A DNA stretch of 64,000 nucleotides from a virus. Position 1 is the stretch's first letter. Every line of letters begins with the position of its first letter. This document shows, one piece after another, positions 55,953 to 64,000 of the stretch. The notes below the pieces were generated by a model, which worked only from the letters and a program-made list of their open reading frames with translations, ran no database searches and had not been told where the DNA came from. The DNA lies in the IMG/VR virus record IMGVR_UViG_3300036780_000171, positions 19,462 through 83,461 of that record; one strand, written 5' to 3'. The translations under genes were made by a program, and so were the position numbers.

Positions 55953-58712
55953 TTATCCTATCGGAGTTAATCCCTGCTGGGTTAGTTCGACATTTCGGCC
56001 AAGTTTCTGGAAGAAATAGTTTATGTCACTCTGGTTCTGGAAGTTGAGGTCACCATTAATGGTTAAATTAGCAAAGGCCATGGTATTATTGACCCCGCCA
56101 AGCCCCGTGGTCTTGCTACCGCTAACTGCAGTCGTGGCTTTCTGTGATAGCGAAGTTAGTTTACTTACACTATTTGTTAGCTTGCTTACTGTCTTGTCGC
56201 CTTCGTCGGCTATATTGCTAAAGGCTTGCTCAATATAGCTTGGCGAGTGAATACCAAGGCCGCTCTTAAAGCTACTCCACATGCTACTGGCAACATGTTT
56301 TGCGCCATCAGCCAGTTTTCCAGCCGCTCCCTTAATGCCATCGTATACCTTATCCCAAATGCCGCTAATCAGTTTTGGCAACTGGTTTAGCGTATCCATG
56401 AAGCCGTGCCAGATGCCAGATGCCGCGCTGCGAGCGGCACGAGCCATTGAGCTACCAATTCTGCTAATATCACCTGGCAAGCCTGTAATAATTCTCACAA
56501 TCGTGCTAATCATTTGCGAAATAAAGCTGGTGGTATCATGCCACATGCGGCTTATCCAACTCGTAAACGCACTCCACGTATCATGCCCTACTTTAGTTGC
56601 TCGTCCTGGGAGCTGGACAAACCAGTTGATAATACCACGGTACATTGCACTCACTATATTGACTGCGTCATGCCACATGCGGCTTAACCAGCTGGTCGTC
56701 GCATCCCATACCGAACTCATTATACTGGCAATTTGTCCTGGCAGTTTCTTCATTTCGTTGACTATCGCCCTAACAATATCTGGAATCCAATGCATAAATA
56801 AGTCTTTCCATAGACGAAGCTCATAGCCAATCATAAAAGCTATAGCATCAAGAACTTGTAGTATATGATGTGGAGTTTGTGCAAACCAACTTACAATATC
56901 ATGAATCCAGTTAAGCACGTCCTGACGAACCCGAAGCAAAGTCTGCACCCATATAATAAATGGCTTACTCAAGTGGTCGGCAGTTAGTGTAATGTCACCG
57001 CCCGTAAAGAAGTCAAAGAGATTCCTAAATATCTGAACCACATCGCCAACTATACCTTTAATCCAACCTGAAAAAGCTTTCCAATTGGCTACTATTAAAC
57101 CGAGTGGCCCAAGTAACCCAAGAAGTAATATATCTTCAATTACTTTAAGGTGTCTGCGGAAAAAACCTTCGACATCCTGCCACATCCTATCAAAGAATTT
57201 GCTAACAGTACTCCAGTGCTTGACAAGCTCGTATACGCCGACTGCCAGCAGAGCCACGGCGGCAATAATACCGGCAGTCGCAATAATAGCCGCCCCCATG
57301 CTCAGGCCTAGCTCAACTCCAACCTCTACGGCTAACCGTAGGAATGCCGTGTATAGCACATCTATAATGCTTTTTAAGTAACCGCCAAGTTTAATTAAAT
57401 CACCTACCACTTTTAGTACAGGGCCAAGGGCTGCCACAAATAGTAGGAAATCAGCAATCAATTTCTTGTTACCATCACTCAAATGTCCAAACCAGCTGGC
57501 GACTTTTCCAAGGTCTTTTACCAGATTCTCAAGTGTTGGTAAAAAGGCATTACCAAGCTGCACTTGCAGTGTTTGGATAGAAGCCTTAAAATCTTCCATT
57601 TTCTGCTTGGCTTGTTGCTGTTGTGAAGCCCAATCAGACTGGAATTTGCCAGCATTTTCGCCAATGATACCAAACTTGGTATTCATACGGTCGATATTCG
57701 TTAGCAATGTCAGCATGGCTGCGTCTGAACGGCCACCACCAAATGCCCGCGCCATTGTAGCTGCCGCCGCGCTTGACGACAATCCAGCCGCTTCCAGGTG
57801 CTTTTTCAAGTCTTCCATGGCAACGGTAATACCATTTGGCTTTCTCATGTCACCGGCCAGGGTTGCCTGACTAACGCCGGCCTTTTCGAGTACTGCGTCC
57901 ATGCCCTTAATACTTGACATGGCGGCTGTACTCTTCAATCCAACGGCTTCCAAGGCTTTCATGGCTTGTTGCGTCGGCGCACCCATCAAACTCATGGTCA
58001 TGCGCAAACGGGTAGCGGCTTCGGTAGCTGGTTCACCATTATCGGTCAATGTTGCCAAGGCTGTACCAATTGACCGCAGGCTTACACCGAATACCTTGGC
58101 GGTACTCAAGAAACCGGTGCTAATGGCACCATTCAAGTCCTGCATATGCATGTCACCAGCGCCAACAATAGCATTTAATAGACCCATTGCTTCGGTTGCG
58201 CTTTGAGCACCTTTTACCTGGGTTGCCATGGTACTTGTCAAAGCATAGGTAGTATCATTTAAATCTGCTTGGCCAACTTGTGCGCCTTCGGCGGCCAGCT
58301 TCAAAATATCTAGTTGTTGGCTAGTCGAGAATATACCTTCCCCGGCACTCGTAACATGGTAAAGCGCATTGGCAAGTGATGTGGGGCTAAAACCAACTTG
58401 TGATGCTAGGGCTTCAACTTTTGGTGTCATCTCCTGGACTTGCTTGGTGCTGGCACCGGCTGATGTATGCAATAACTCCATTGTTTGGTTGAAATCAAGC
58501 GCTGCTTTGACACTCAGACCCAAAGCCGCCCCAGCGGCTATTGAAAATGGCATAAATGCGCTACCAAGTTTGCTTACTTTACCGCCAATGTCAGTCAACT
58601 CATTACTGAATAAACCGGCCTTTGCTTTGGCCTGTAGCATATTGGCATCGAACATGGCCGTGTTCAGGTCAAGGTCATAGTAAATTGCGCCGACTTCCGT
58701 ACCAGCTGGCAT
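55953..58712 (-). CDS. Tape measure protein
   Basis: 919 aa. TP901-like core (TPKVEALASQVGFSPTSLAN, GFLSTAKVFGVSLRSIG), a central membrane-active stretch (LAVEVGVELGLSMGAAIIAT) and Trp-containing repeats (WLSRMWHDAVNIVSAMYRG). Sets tail length, here a medium siphovirus tail. Confidence 0.92.
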   Translation of the reverse strand: MPAGTEVGAIYYDLDLNTAMFDANMLQAKAKAGLFSNELTDIGGKVSKLGSAFMPFSIAAGAALGLSVKAALDFNQTMELLHTSAGASTKQVQEMTPKVEALASQVGFSPTSLANALYHVTSAGEGIFSTSQQLDILKLAAEGAQVGQADLNDTTYALTSTMATQVKGAQSATEAMGLLNAIVGAGDMHMQDLNGAISTGFLSTAKVFGVSLRSIGTALATLTDNGEPATEAATRLRMTMSLMGAPTQQAMKALEAVGLKSTAAMSSIKGMDAVLEKAGVSQATLAGDMRKPNGITVAMEDLKKHLEAAGLSSSAAAATMARAFGGGRSDAAMLTLLTNIDRMNTKFGIIGENAGKFQSDWASQQQQAKQKMEDFKASIQTLQVQLGNAFLPTLENLVKDLGKVASWFGHLSDGNKKLIADFLLFVAALGPVLKVVGDLIKLGGYLKSIIDVLYTAFLRLAVEVGVELGLSMGAAIIATAGIIAAVALLAVGVYELVKHWSTVSKFFDRMWQDVEGFFRRHLKVIEDILLLGLLGPLGLIVANWKAFSGWIKGIVGDVVQIFRNLFDFFTGGDITLTADHLSKPFIIWVQTLLRVRQDVLNWIHDIVSWFAQTPHHILQVLDAIAFMIGYELRLWKDLFMHWIPDIVRAIVNEMKKLPGQIASIMSSVWDATTSWLSRMWHDAVNIVSAMYRGIINWFVQLPGRATKVGHDTWSAFTSWISRMWHDTTSFISQMISTIVRIITGLPGDISRIGSSMARAARSAASGIWHGFMDTLNQLPKLISGIWDKVYDGIKGAAGKLADGAKHVASSMWSSFKSGLGIHSPSYIEQAFSNIADEGDKTVSKLTNSVSKLTSLSQKATTAVSGSKTTGLGGVNNTMAFANLTINGDLNFQNQSDINYFFQKLGRNVELTQQGLTPIG

Positions 58713-58753
58713 TATATGTTCTCACTTATTAACATACTTACAGTTTACTACAA

Positions 58754-59454
58754 TTACTCTCCAAACAACTCTTTTAACTCACTCTTGTTCGTCGATATTT
58801 GTCCTTCACGTAACTTTTCTATAATATCGAATTCCATAGAATCAAACCTATCCATTAACTGTTGTTTCCCCGAATCATCCATGTACGGATAGGCCGCTAC
58901 CATGGCCATAACTTTCCAATCGCTGGCATCAATTCTAATCGACTGTTCGAGCAGAGTATAGAAACGCAAAGCATACTCTTCGAGCATTGACTCTGCGGTG
59001 TAGCCAGGAAATCTTCTCAAAAAGTATGTATATGACCGTATTATTCTGGTGGGGCTTTTTTTTCCTGTGACTGCGTTGGCTCTACGCCCATAGCCTTGAG
59101 CGCACTATTTTCAGCGGGTGAGGCCATGCCACTGATAAAGTTAAATAATGATTCCATCTGTGGCAGCGAAAGGTCAACCCCATCTTGTTTAAGTGCTGGC
59201 ATCAGTCGGTAAAAGATATTTAGTAGCCCGTCGAGTCCTTCGGTACCATTAGCATTACTGCTGGATAGCATTGCACCATAACGCATGAGTTCCGCCACGT
59301 CCTTGACTTTTGGCGGGTGAACGTCATAGACCTTATCACCGAGCTTGACATGCTTGGTTTGTGGCTGTAGCAAGTCAAGGTCAAGGTCGTATGGCTCGTT
59401 TGTCGCTGGTGTATCAGAGGGCACACTAGTAGGTGGACTTTGGTTATCTTCCAT
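58754..59454 (-). CDS. Tail assembly chaperone, frameshifted GT form
   Basis: The G frame (59454 to 59041) holds A AAA AAA G at its end (59055-59063). A -1 shift there continues in the frame ending at 58754 (LRRFPGYTAESMLEEYALRF, about 88 extra residues), which has no good start of its own. This is the lambda G/GT arrangement. The fusion guides tail tube polymerisation on the tape measure. Confidence 0.82.
59041..59454 (-). CDS. Tail assembly chaperone, G form
   Basis: 137 aa ending SQEKKAPPE when no frameshift occurs. VKLGDKVYDVHPPKVKDVAE fits the family. Acidic N-terminus. Confidence 0.8.
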   Translation of the reverse strand: MEDNQSPPTSVPSDTPATNEPYDLDLDLLQPQTKHVKLGDKVYDVHPPKVKDVAELMRYGAMLSSSNANGTEGLDGLLNIFYRLMPALKQDGVDLSLPQMESLFNFISGMASPAENSALKAMGVEPTQSQEKKAPPE

Positions 59455-59460
59455 AACTTA

Positions 59461-59991
59461 TTAGCTAATTGCTTCCAAGCCAATTTGACCAAGACGGAAG
59501 CCATTGCCACGGTTCTCATCCACTAGGCCACGGAATGTAACTTTGTAAACACGTTGTTTATCAATCATGTAGTCGAGTGCCACCGGCTGGTCGTTTACTG
59601 CTTTATAAATAAGGACATCTTGCGTAAGGTCGGTAAGAGCACGGTTAACAGGGTGAAGCTGAATTGGAACACCATATTGACGAAGCGTTGCGCCAGCGTC
59701 CACACCAATGCCTAACTTTGAGCCAAGGCCACCGGTAACTTCTGTCTGTTCAGGGATAGCAGTATAAATGTTCTGCAAGGTTGGCTCGGCCATAGTAGTT
59801 TCGAGTTTCAGCTCGTTACCTGTCAGCGCCAATTCGACAGGAGTTTCACCATACTGGTCAACGCGAAGTTCAACAAATTTTCTATCAATGGTTAATGTGC
59901 TTCCACCAAGCGTGTGACCGATTGCGACGCCATTGACCGTAATGGCACATACGCCTACGGTTATGTTTGAAATATTCCCTTGATTAGCCAT
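59461..59991 (-). CDS. Major tail protein
   Basis: 176 aa. GVCAITVNGVAIGHTLGGST, LRVDQYGETPVELALTGNEL and a C-terminal KVTFRGLVDENRGNGFRLGQ match tail tube subunits of the phi-type siphoviruses. Position before the chaperones supports it. Confidence 0.85.
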   Translation of the reverse strand: MANQGNISNITVGVCAITVNGVAIGHTLGGSTLTIDRKFVELRVDQYGETPVELALTGNELKLETTMAEPTLQNIYTAIPEQTEVTGGLGSKLGIGVDAGATLRQYGVPIQLHPVNRALTDLTQDVLIYKAVNDQPVALDYMIDKQRVYKVTFRGLVDENRGNGFRLGQIGLEAIS

Positions 59992-60049
59992 TTAGCGTCC
60001 TCTCCTTGCGTTAAATATACCATACATTTTTAATGTCAAGCAACTTTTT

Positions 60050-60478
60050 TTACGCTGGCATATTCATGTCACGATACATGAAGCGGAATGTTATTTTAAG
60101 CAGCTTACGTTGCTGGTTATCCCTGTCCATATCTTGCACCTGACTCGTCGCGTATGCAAAGTAAACATAGAAGTTATCGCCAATTGGGTAATTCTGCATT
60201 TGATGGAGCAGCTGGTATATGGTATATAGCCGTAGCTCGCCCTCTTTGGTTTTACTGCTTTGACTGCGTGTCCACACATCAACGACCGTGTATTGCGTAT
60301 CAAGGTATTTTTCCTGCTCGGCAGCGCCAGCTCCAAAAATCATGGTGCAGCTATCAGGGTCAACCGTGAAGTGGCCAACAAAAATATCTTCCGAAACCGT
60401 GCCAATGCCATTAGCAGCGAGGTAGTTGGCTATCTCTTCGGAAAGTGTGGTATCGGTGGTAACTGGTATTGGTGGCAT
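60050..60478 (-). CDS. Tail terminator/completion protein
   Basis: 142 aa. Size, position and a pattern of strands and helices (TQYTVVDVWTRSQSSKTKEG, KITFRFMYRDM) fit the gpU/gp17 group that caps the tail. Stop overlaps the next start. Confidence 0.65.
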   Translation of the reverse strand: MPPIPVTTDTTLSEEIANYLAANGIGTVSEDIFVGHFTVDPDSCTMIFGAGAAEQEKYLDTQYTVVDVWTRSQSSKTKEGELRLYTIYQLLHQMQNYPIGDNFYVYFAYATSQVQDMDRDNQQRKLLKITFRFMYRDMNMPA

Positions 60479-60849
60479 TATAATCTCGCTCTATGTGCTG
60501 CTTTAAAATATGTTTCGCCTTTATCAACAACGATTTTGGCCGAGCCGCGTAAATAGTTCTTGCCCGTACCAGCTTTGGTATAGTTTCTCACCACATGACT
60601 ACCATCGCGTCGCTGTCCGTATTCCTGATAAGCGGCATAAGCCATTGCTGGCCCTTGGTAGCCAGCCCAAATCTGAAAGTGCATAAGCCCTGCTCGAACA
60701 TGCTGGATTGAGCTGACCAATTCGCCAATTTTAACGGGAGCCTTTTGTTTCGCCAATCGCTCAATATCGGCTGCCATGAGCGCCAGCGCCATGTCAAGTT
60801 CGGCATCACGTTCTTCCAAAAATGGTAGCCATTTATCGATTACGGGCAC
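60478..60849 (-). CDS. HK97 gp10-like head-tail protein
   Basis: 123 aa with a GTG start at 60849 after GGAG. ERLAKQKAPVKIGELVSSIQ, AMAYAAYQEYGQ and NYLRGSAKIV are gp10-family hallmarks. Confidence 0.82.
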   Translation of the reverse strand: MPVIDKWLPFLEERDAELDMALALMAADIERLAKQKAPVKIGELVSSIQHVRAGLMHFQIWAGYQGPAMAYAAYQEYGQRRDGSHVVRNYTKAGTGKNYLRGSAKIVVDKGETYFKAAHRARL

Positions 60850-61317
60850 TTAATTCTCCTTCCAGCGTTCATTATTAATTATACGATTAATTGTTTGCTG
60901 AGGTAAATTAAATATTTTGACTATATCAACTTGTCTATAACCTATTTCTCTAAATCTTCTAATTTCACGTACTATATCCCAGTTTAATGTTGTGGTTCGA
61001 CTATTTCTTATATTTTCAGCCTGTGTAACTAATTGTAAATGTTCGGGGTTAACACATTTTCTATGTAAACATGTTTTGCCACCCTTACAAATTTTATCTT
61101 TTGTATGACATAAGTGGTCAAGTTCATATCCTTTTGGCACTTCGCCAATGAACTCCTTATAAACAGCTTTATGAGCACTCAAGCTATGATATTTACCATC
61201 TTCAAACCAACTAAAAACACCATAGCCAGCCCAGTTGATACTACTTTGCCATAGCCAACAAGTTTCTGTTTTTCTAAGCCGTTTAAGTAAAGCATCTTTT
61301 CTATTAATTCGTTTCAT
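60850..61317 (-). CDS. HNH homing endonuclease in the connector module
   Basis: 155 aa. TCWLWQSSINWAGYGVF, SAHKAVYKEF, DHLCHTKDKICKGG and HRKCVNPEHLQL (HNH_3), then a helix-turn-helix (GYRQVDIVKIFNLPQQTINR). TATAAT at 61324-61329, 6 nt before the ATG. Inserted between two head-tail genes. Confidence 0.9.
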   Translation of the reverse strand: MKRINRKDALLKRLRKTETCWLWQSSINWAGYGVFSWFEDGKYHSLSAHKAVYKEFIGEVPKGYELDHLCHTKDKICKGGKTCLHRKCVNPEHLQLVTQAENIRNSRTTTLNWDIVREIRRFREIGYRQVDIVKIFNLPQQTINRIINNERWKEN

Positions 61318-61356
61318 TTTTATATTATAATGGGTGCTTGAAGTTATATCTATTAT

Positions 61357-61692
61357 CTAGCTTAGTTGCCCGAAGCTCATCATATAGCATTTTAGGAATA
61401 GAATTTCGGTGCCGCCAAGCCTACGGGCTTCGGTGAGCTTCTGTACCTGCCAGTAACTATTTTCATACTGTACAATATCGTTTTCCTGTATATTGGTCGT
61501 CGGATTAAACCAAGCCATTGCTTCTTCGGAGTGCTTTTCTTCACGGTTAGTACTGCGCTGAATATTCGTGATGACTCGGAAACGACAGGGAATTATAGTC
61601 GTTGGTTTTGTTGAGTCAATAGTAAAGTCGCCATAAGCATCACGCTCTAGCCCGTATTTGGTAACATATTGTACATAGTATTCTTCGAGCAT
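61357..61692 (-). CDS. Head closure/connector protein
   Basis: 111 aa. Size, location and IQENDIVQYENSYWQVQKLT resemble SPP1 gp16-type stoppers. Confidence 0.7.
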   Translation of the reverse strand: MLEEYYVQYVTKYGLERDAYGDFTIDSTKPTTIIPCRFRVITNIQRSTNREEKHSEEAMAWFNPTTNIQENDIVQYENSYWQVQKLTEARRLGGTEILFLKCYMMSFGQLS

Positions 61693-61697
61693 TACAA

Positions 61698-62336
61698 TTA
61701 CAACATAACCCTTCGATAAATATCCAAGACTTTCTGTATAGTTGGATTCCAGTTCTGGCTGAACTCCCTACTATAGCCTTCAATGGCTTCTCTGGTTATA
61801 CCGTCGGGTAAGTTAATAACATCGGCACAGATAATGGTCGAAGCCATGACAATACCTTGTGGTGGCGTTAAATAATCGGCAAAGCATCCATAGATAAAGT
61901 TGTTAGCAAGACCATACGGAAAAATACCGAGATTTCGCATAACACTGGTTTTGACCGAACTATTGAGTGGATAAAAAACGTAGTCCTTGGGGTCAATAAG
62001 CGACCACTGTCCGGTGTCCACGTCAACATAGCCAATATATGGTGCGAACACGCTATCCTGCGTTGTATCGGTTTGCAATGGCTGGTCAAAGAAATATTCG
62101 GTAATACCGCCATCAAACTTTTCAAATGGGTTGCTGCTACCATCACCTTGGGTAGTATCGACAGTCTTGGCATATGCTCTGGCAAGTGAGAATGAGCGGG
62201 CACAGTAGTTGTCTATAATATCGGCCACCGCATTTTCAAGAGTCAGAAATACAGCAGCTTCGTCATCTGATAAAGTTCTATTCAGGTAATTTTCTACATT
62301 TTGCTGGTTAGTGTAGATTGCTGTCTGGGTTGCCAT
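61698..62336 (-). CDS. Head-tail adaptor protein
   Basis: 212 aa. YLNRTLSDDEAAVFLTLENA, a helical connector start as in HK97 gp6/SPP1 gp15, then a longer beta-rich insert. First true connector gene of the late operon. Confidence 0.75.
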   Translation of the reverse strand: MATQTAIYTNQQNVENYLNRTLSDDEAAVFLTLENAVADIIDNYCARSFSLARAYAKTVDTTQGDGSSNPFEKFDGGITEYFFDQPLQTDTTQDSVFAPYIGYVDVDTGQWSLIDPKDYVFYPLNSSVKTSVMRNLGIFPYGLANNFIYGCFADYLTPPQGIVMASTIICADVINLPDGITREAIEGYSREFSQNWNPTIQKVLDIYRRVML

Positions 62337-62508
62337 AATGCTTTCTCTTTAAGTGTCGCTTGATACCAATTAAACCATACCGCTCATCATCACGCAGCAA
62401 GTCATGCATTTTTCTTCGTGGTTCGTAGCTAGTTACTTTTTTTTTAGCTTTCTTGGCACGTTTCGGCTTGAGCAACGCACCATTCTTAATATTCTTGCGG
62501 TTAAGCAT
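62308..62508 (-). CDS. Small very basic protein, 66 aa
   Basis: LLKPKRAKKAKKKVTSY; CCGGAGG ribosome site. First gene of the leftward structural operon. Might bind DNA in the head or be a small structural peptide. Confidence 0.6.
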   Translation of the reverse strand: MLNRKNIKNGALLKPKRAKKAKKKVTSYEPRRKMHDLLRDDERYGLIGIKRHLKRKHYGNPDSNLH

Positions 62509-62528
62509 TGTATACCTCCGGTTCTCAT

Positions 62529-62534
62529 TATAGG
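62529..62534 (-). promoter_or_regulatory. Probable -10 of the leftward structural operon
   Basis: TATAAT, 20 nt before the ATG region with GGAGG between. The -35 is weak (TTTATA at 17 nt). Confidence 0.5.
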
Positions 62535-62577
62535 ATACTGAATAGAATATATAAACAGTAAAAATAAATAAACTAAC

Positions 62578-62606
62578 TTGTGTTTCTATTTACTTTACCA
62601 TATACT
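62578..62606 (+). promoter_or_regulatory. Leaderless promoter of tnpB
   Basis: TTGTGT (62578-62583), 17 nt, TATACT (62601-62606), 6 nt to the GTG at 62613. Confidence 0.55.
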
Positions 62607-62612
62607 ATAAGT

Positions 62613-63740
62613 GTGGTTAAAGGTTATAAATATCGTATCTATCCTACAGACGAACAAAAACAATACTTCGAAAAATCCTTTGGTTGTATCAGATATATCT
62701 ACAACTGGGGACTAGAACGAAAATTAGCCGAGTATGAAGCTACTAAGAAATCTTTGAGTTATTTTGAATTACAAAAAGAACTTACGATTATTAGACGTGA
62801 GCTAACTTGGTTACAAGAAGTTGGTAGCGACAGCCTACAATATTCACTTCGTCATCTGGATAATGCTTTTACCAATTTTTTTAGGAAACATACTAATTTT
62901 CCCAAGTTCAAATCTAAGCACCATTGTAGAAATAGCTTTAGTACTTACCAAGCTACGCACATAGATTTTAACAATTATTTGCTTAGTATTCCAAAGTGTA
63001 AGAATATTAAAGTTAAAGTAAGCCGCAAGTTCGAAGGAAAGTTTACTGGCTGTACTATTTCGAAAGCTTCCAGCGGTAGATATTTTGTTTCATTTAGGGT
63101 TGATAATAGTAGTGACTTTCCAGCAAAGCCAAAACCTCAAGAATCAGAAACAATTGGCGTTGACCTTGGCTTAAAACATTTTGCTATCTTATCCTCTGGC
63201 GAGAAGTTAGCCAATCCAAGATTTCTAAGAAATTCTGAGATACGATTAAAAGTAATGCAGAGGAGACTAAGTCGCAAGCAGAAAAAAGGCAGTAATAGAA
63301 ATAAAGCACGAATTAAAGTTGCAAGTTACCATGAGCATATAACGAACCAACGAAATGATTTTTTACATAAGCTAACCTCAAGGCTCGTTGCTGAGAACCA
63401 AAGCATAGCCGTTGAGAATTTAGCAGTTAGCAATATGCAGAAAAATCATAGTTTGGCAAAAAGCATAGCAGATGCCAGCTGGTATGAGTTTAGACGACAG
63501 CTTATTTACAAATGTGACTGGTATGGTAAAAACTTACTCGTTATTGGCCAGTTTGAACCGTCAAGCAAAATCTGTTCATGTGGCAGTATTAATACTAGTT
63601 TAACCTTAGCAGACCGTATATGGACTTGTGAAAACTGTGGTACAACCCACGATAGGGATATTCTGGCAGCCAACAATATTAAGCATTTCGCTTATGCACC
63701 GTCGGGAAGACGGGGTGAGCCTGTGGAGTCGCTGGCATGA
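62613..63740 (+). mobile_element. tnpB: IS200/IS605-type TnpB (RNA-guided nuclease), no TnpA
   Basis: 375 aa from GTG. N-terminal KGYKYRIYPTDEQKQYFEKS, RuvC parts GVDLGLKHFA (Asp), IAVENLAV (Glu) and THDRDILAANN (Asp), and a zinc knuckle CSCG/CENC. All catalytic residues are present. Its 3' end, ending PSGRRGEPVESLA, and the following bases are where TnpB guide RNAs are encoded. It lies head to head with the structural operon. Confidence 0.9.
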
Positions 63741-63772
63741 GCTTGGGCCGTGAAGCAGGAAATAACTTATGT

Positions 63773-63778
63773 TATAAT
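63773..63778 (+). promoter_or_regulatory. Extended -10 of 63785
   Basis: TGTTATAAT; 6 nt to ATG 63785. Same arrangement as before 4438. Confidence 0.55.
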
Positions 63779-63784
63779 TCAAGC

Positions 63785-63943
63785 ATGGAATTATTACTAA
63801 TAGGGGCATGGCTTATCGTCTACGGGTTAGCACTCGCTGGTTGGGTAAACTTTAATCCCGTATTCTTGGGCGTGTTTGCCATTGTGGTAGGCATAGTCTG
63901 TATCGTCAAGTATATCTACTTGCATAGAGAATTTTTTAAATAA
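63785..63943 (+). CDS. Small membrane protein, 52 aa
   Basis: Two helices (LLLIGAWLIVYGLALAGWV and FLGVFAIVVGIVCIVKYI). Leaderless. Confidence 0.6.
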   Translation: MELLLIGAWLIVYGLALAGWVNFNPVFLGVFAIVVGIVCIVKYIYLHREFFK

Positions 63944-63955
63944 TCTTTGCAAAAC

Positions 63956-63997
63956 TGTGGATAACTACTTGAATATATTATTGTGGTGGTGTATTAT
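63956..63997 (+). promoter_or_regulatory. DnaA-box promoter at the right edge
   Basis: TGTGGATAA (63956-63964), 4 nt, TTGAAT (63969-63974), 17 nt, TATTAT (63992-63997). The gene it drives lies outside the window. Confidence 0.75.
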
Positions 63998-64000
63998 TAA

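Noticed and set aside
52884-58680. Several plus-strand frames of 70-180 codons opposite the tail genes
   Set aside because: Antisense shadows of the tape measure and tail genes with no family match or ribosome site.
1-64000. CRISPR array
   Set aside because: No set of regularly spaced direct repeats was seen; the repeated TTGAWT...GTGTATAAT elements are promoters.
1-64000. TGA recoding (Gly or Trp)
   Set aside because: TGA closes many genes in tight ATGA overlaps, and tail and terminase genes read normally with TGG for Trp.

Overview
The window is most of a tailed (siphovirus-type) phage or prophage genome. A large terminase, a portal-MuF fusion, head-tail connectors, a major tail protein, tail-assembly chaperones, a tape measure, distal tail and hub proteins, and a CHAP-LysM endolysin are all recognisable. 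Base composition is AT-leaning. TGA is used freely as a stop (many ATGA start/stop overlaps), so the standard bacterial code applies. A sortase-type LPNTG surface protein, a LysM endolysin and the absence of recognisable spanins suggest a host with a Gram-positive-type envelope. The host taxon cannot be fixed from sequence alone. No major capsid protein or capsid protease was recognised, so part of the head module probably lies outside the window.

Layout. (1) 155-26250 is almost all minus strand. Reading from 26250 downward it holds secreted and surface proteins, ArdC- and Fic-type proteins, many small overlapping early-type genes, a dual-specificity phosphatase, a complete preQ0 pathway (QueD, QueE, FolE, QueC) with a DpdA-like DNA transglycosylase, ParB-like and YopX-like proteins, both terminase subunits, a tRNA region and the portal. 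(2) 26251-26580 is a divergent control region. (3) 26581-49932 is plus strand: replisome organizer, DUF559 nuclease, a Rad52-like annealing protein with a YqaJ exonuclease, a tellurium-resistance-like cluster (two TerD, TerC/DUF475, a K+ channel, a vWA protein), and a block of glycosyltransferases and methyltransferases. (4) 50215-50248 is a bidirectional terminator. (5) 50269-62508 is minus strand: connectors, tail and lysis. (6) 62613-63943 carries a TnpB and a small membrane gene on the plus strand, and a further promoter runs off the right edge.

The most unusual feature is the tRNA region (3640-5922). Two tRNA arrays face each other. Each is preceded by a promoter, a leaderless 20-24 codon leader peptide, and a terminator whose 5' arm can alternatively pair with the last codons of the leader. 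Leader 1 contains a cognate codon for every one of the seven tRNAs downstream of it (Leu x3, Ser x2, Phe, Tyr). Leader 2 contains the cognate codons for Trp, Pro and Lys, the first three tRNAs of its array. This looks like ribosome-mediated attenuation of phage tRNA genes, driven by shortage of the tRNAs they encode.

Two other genome-wide patterns stand out. Many genes have promoters whose -10 box lies 6-8 nt before the start codon, which implies leaderless mRNAs; most free-standing homing endonuclease genes carry one. One promoter family (TTGAWT, 16-17 nt, GTGTATAAT) recurs about a dozen times on both strands, and five members carry a perfect DnaA-box sequence (TGTGGATAA) 4-5 nt upstream of the -35. 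The genome also carries eleven HNH or LAGLIDADG endonuclease genes, one of them fused in frame to FolE.
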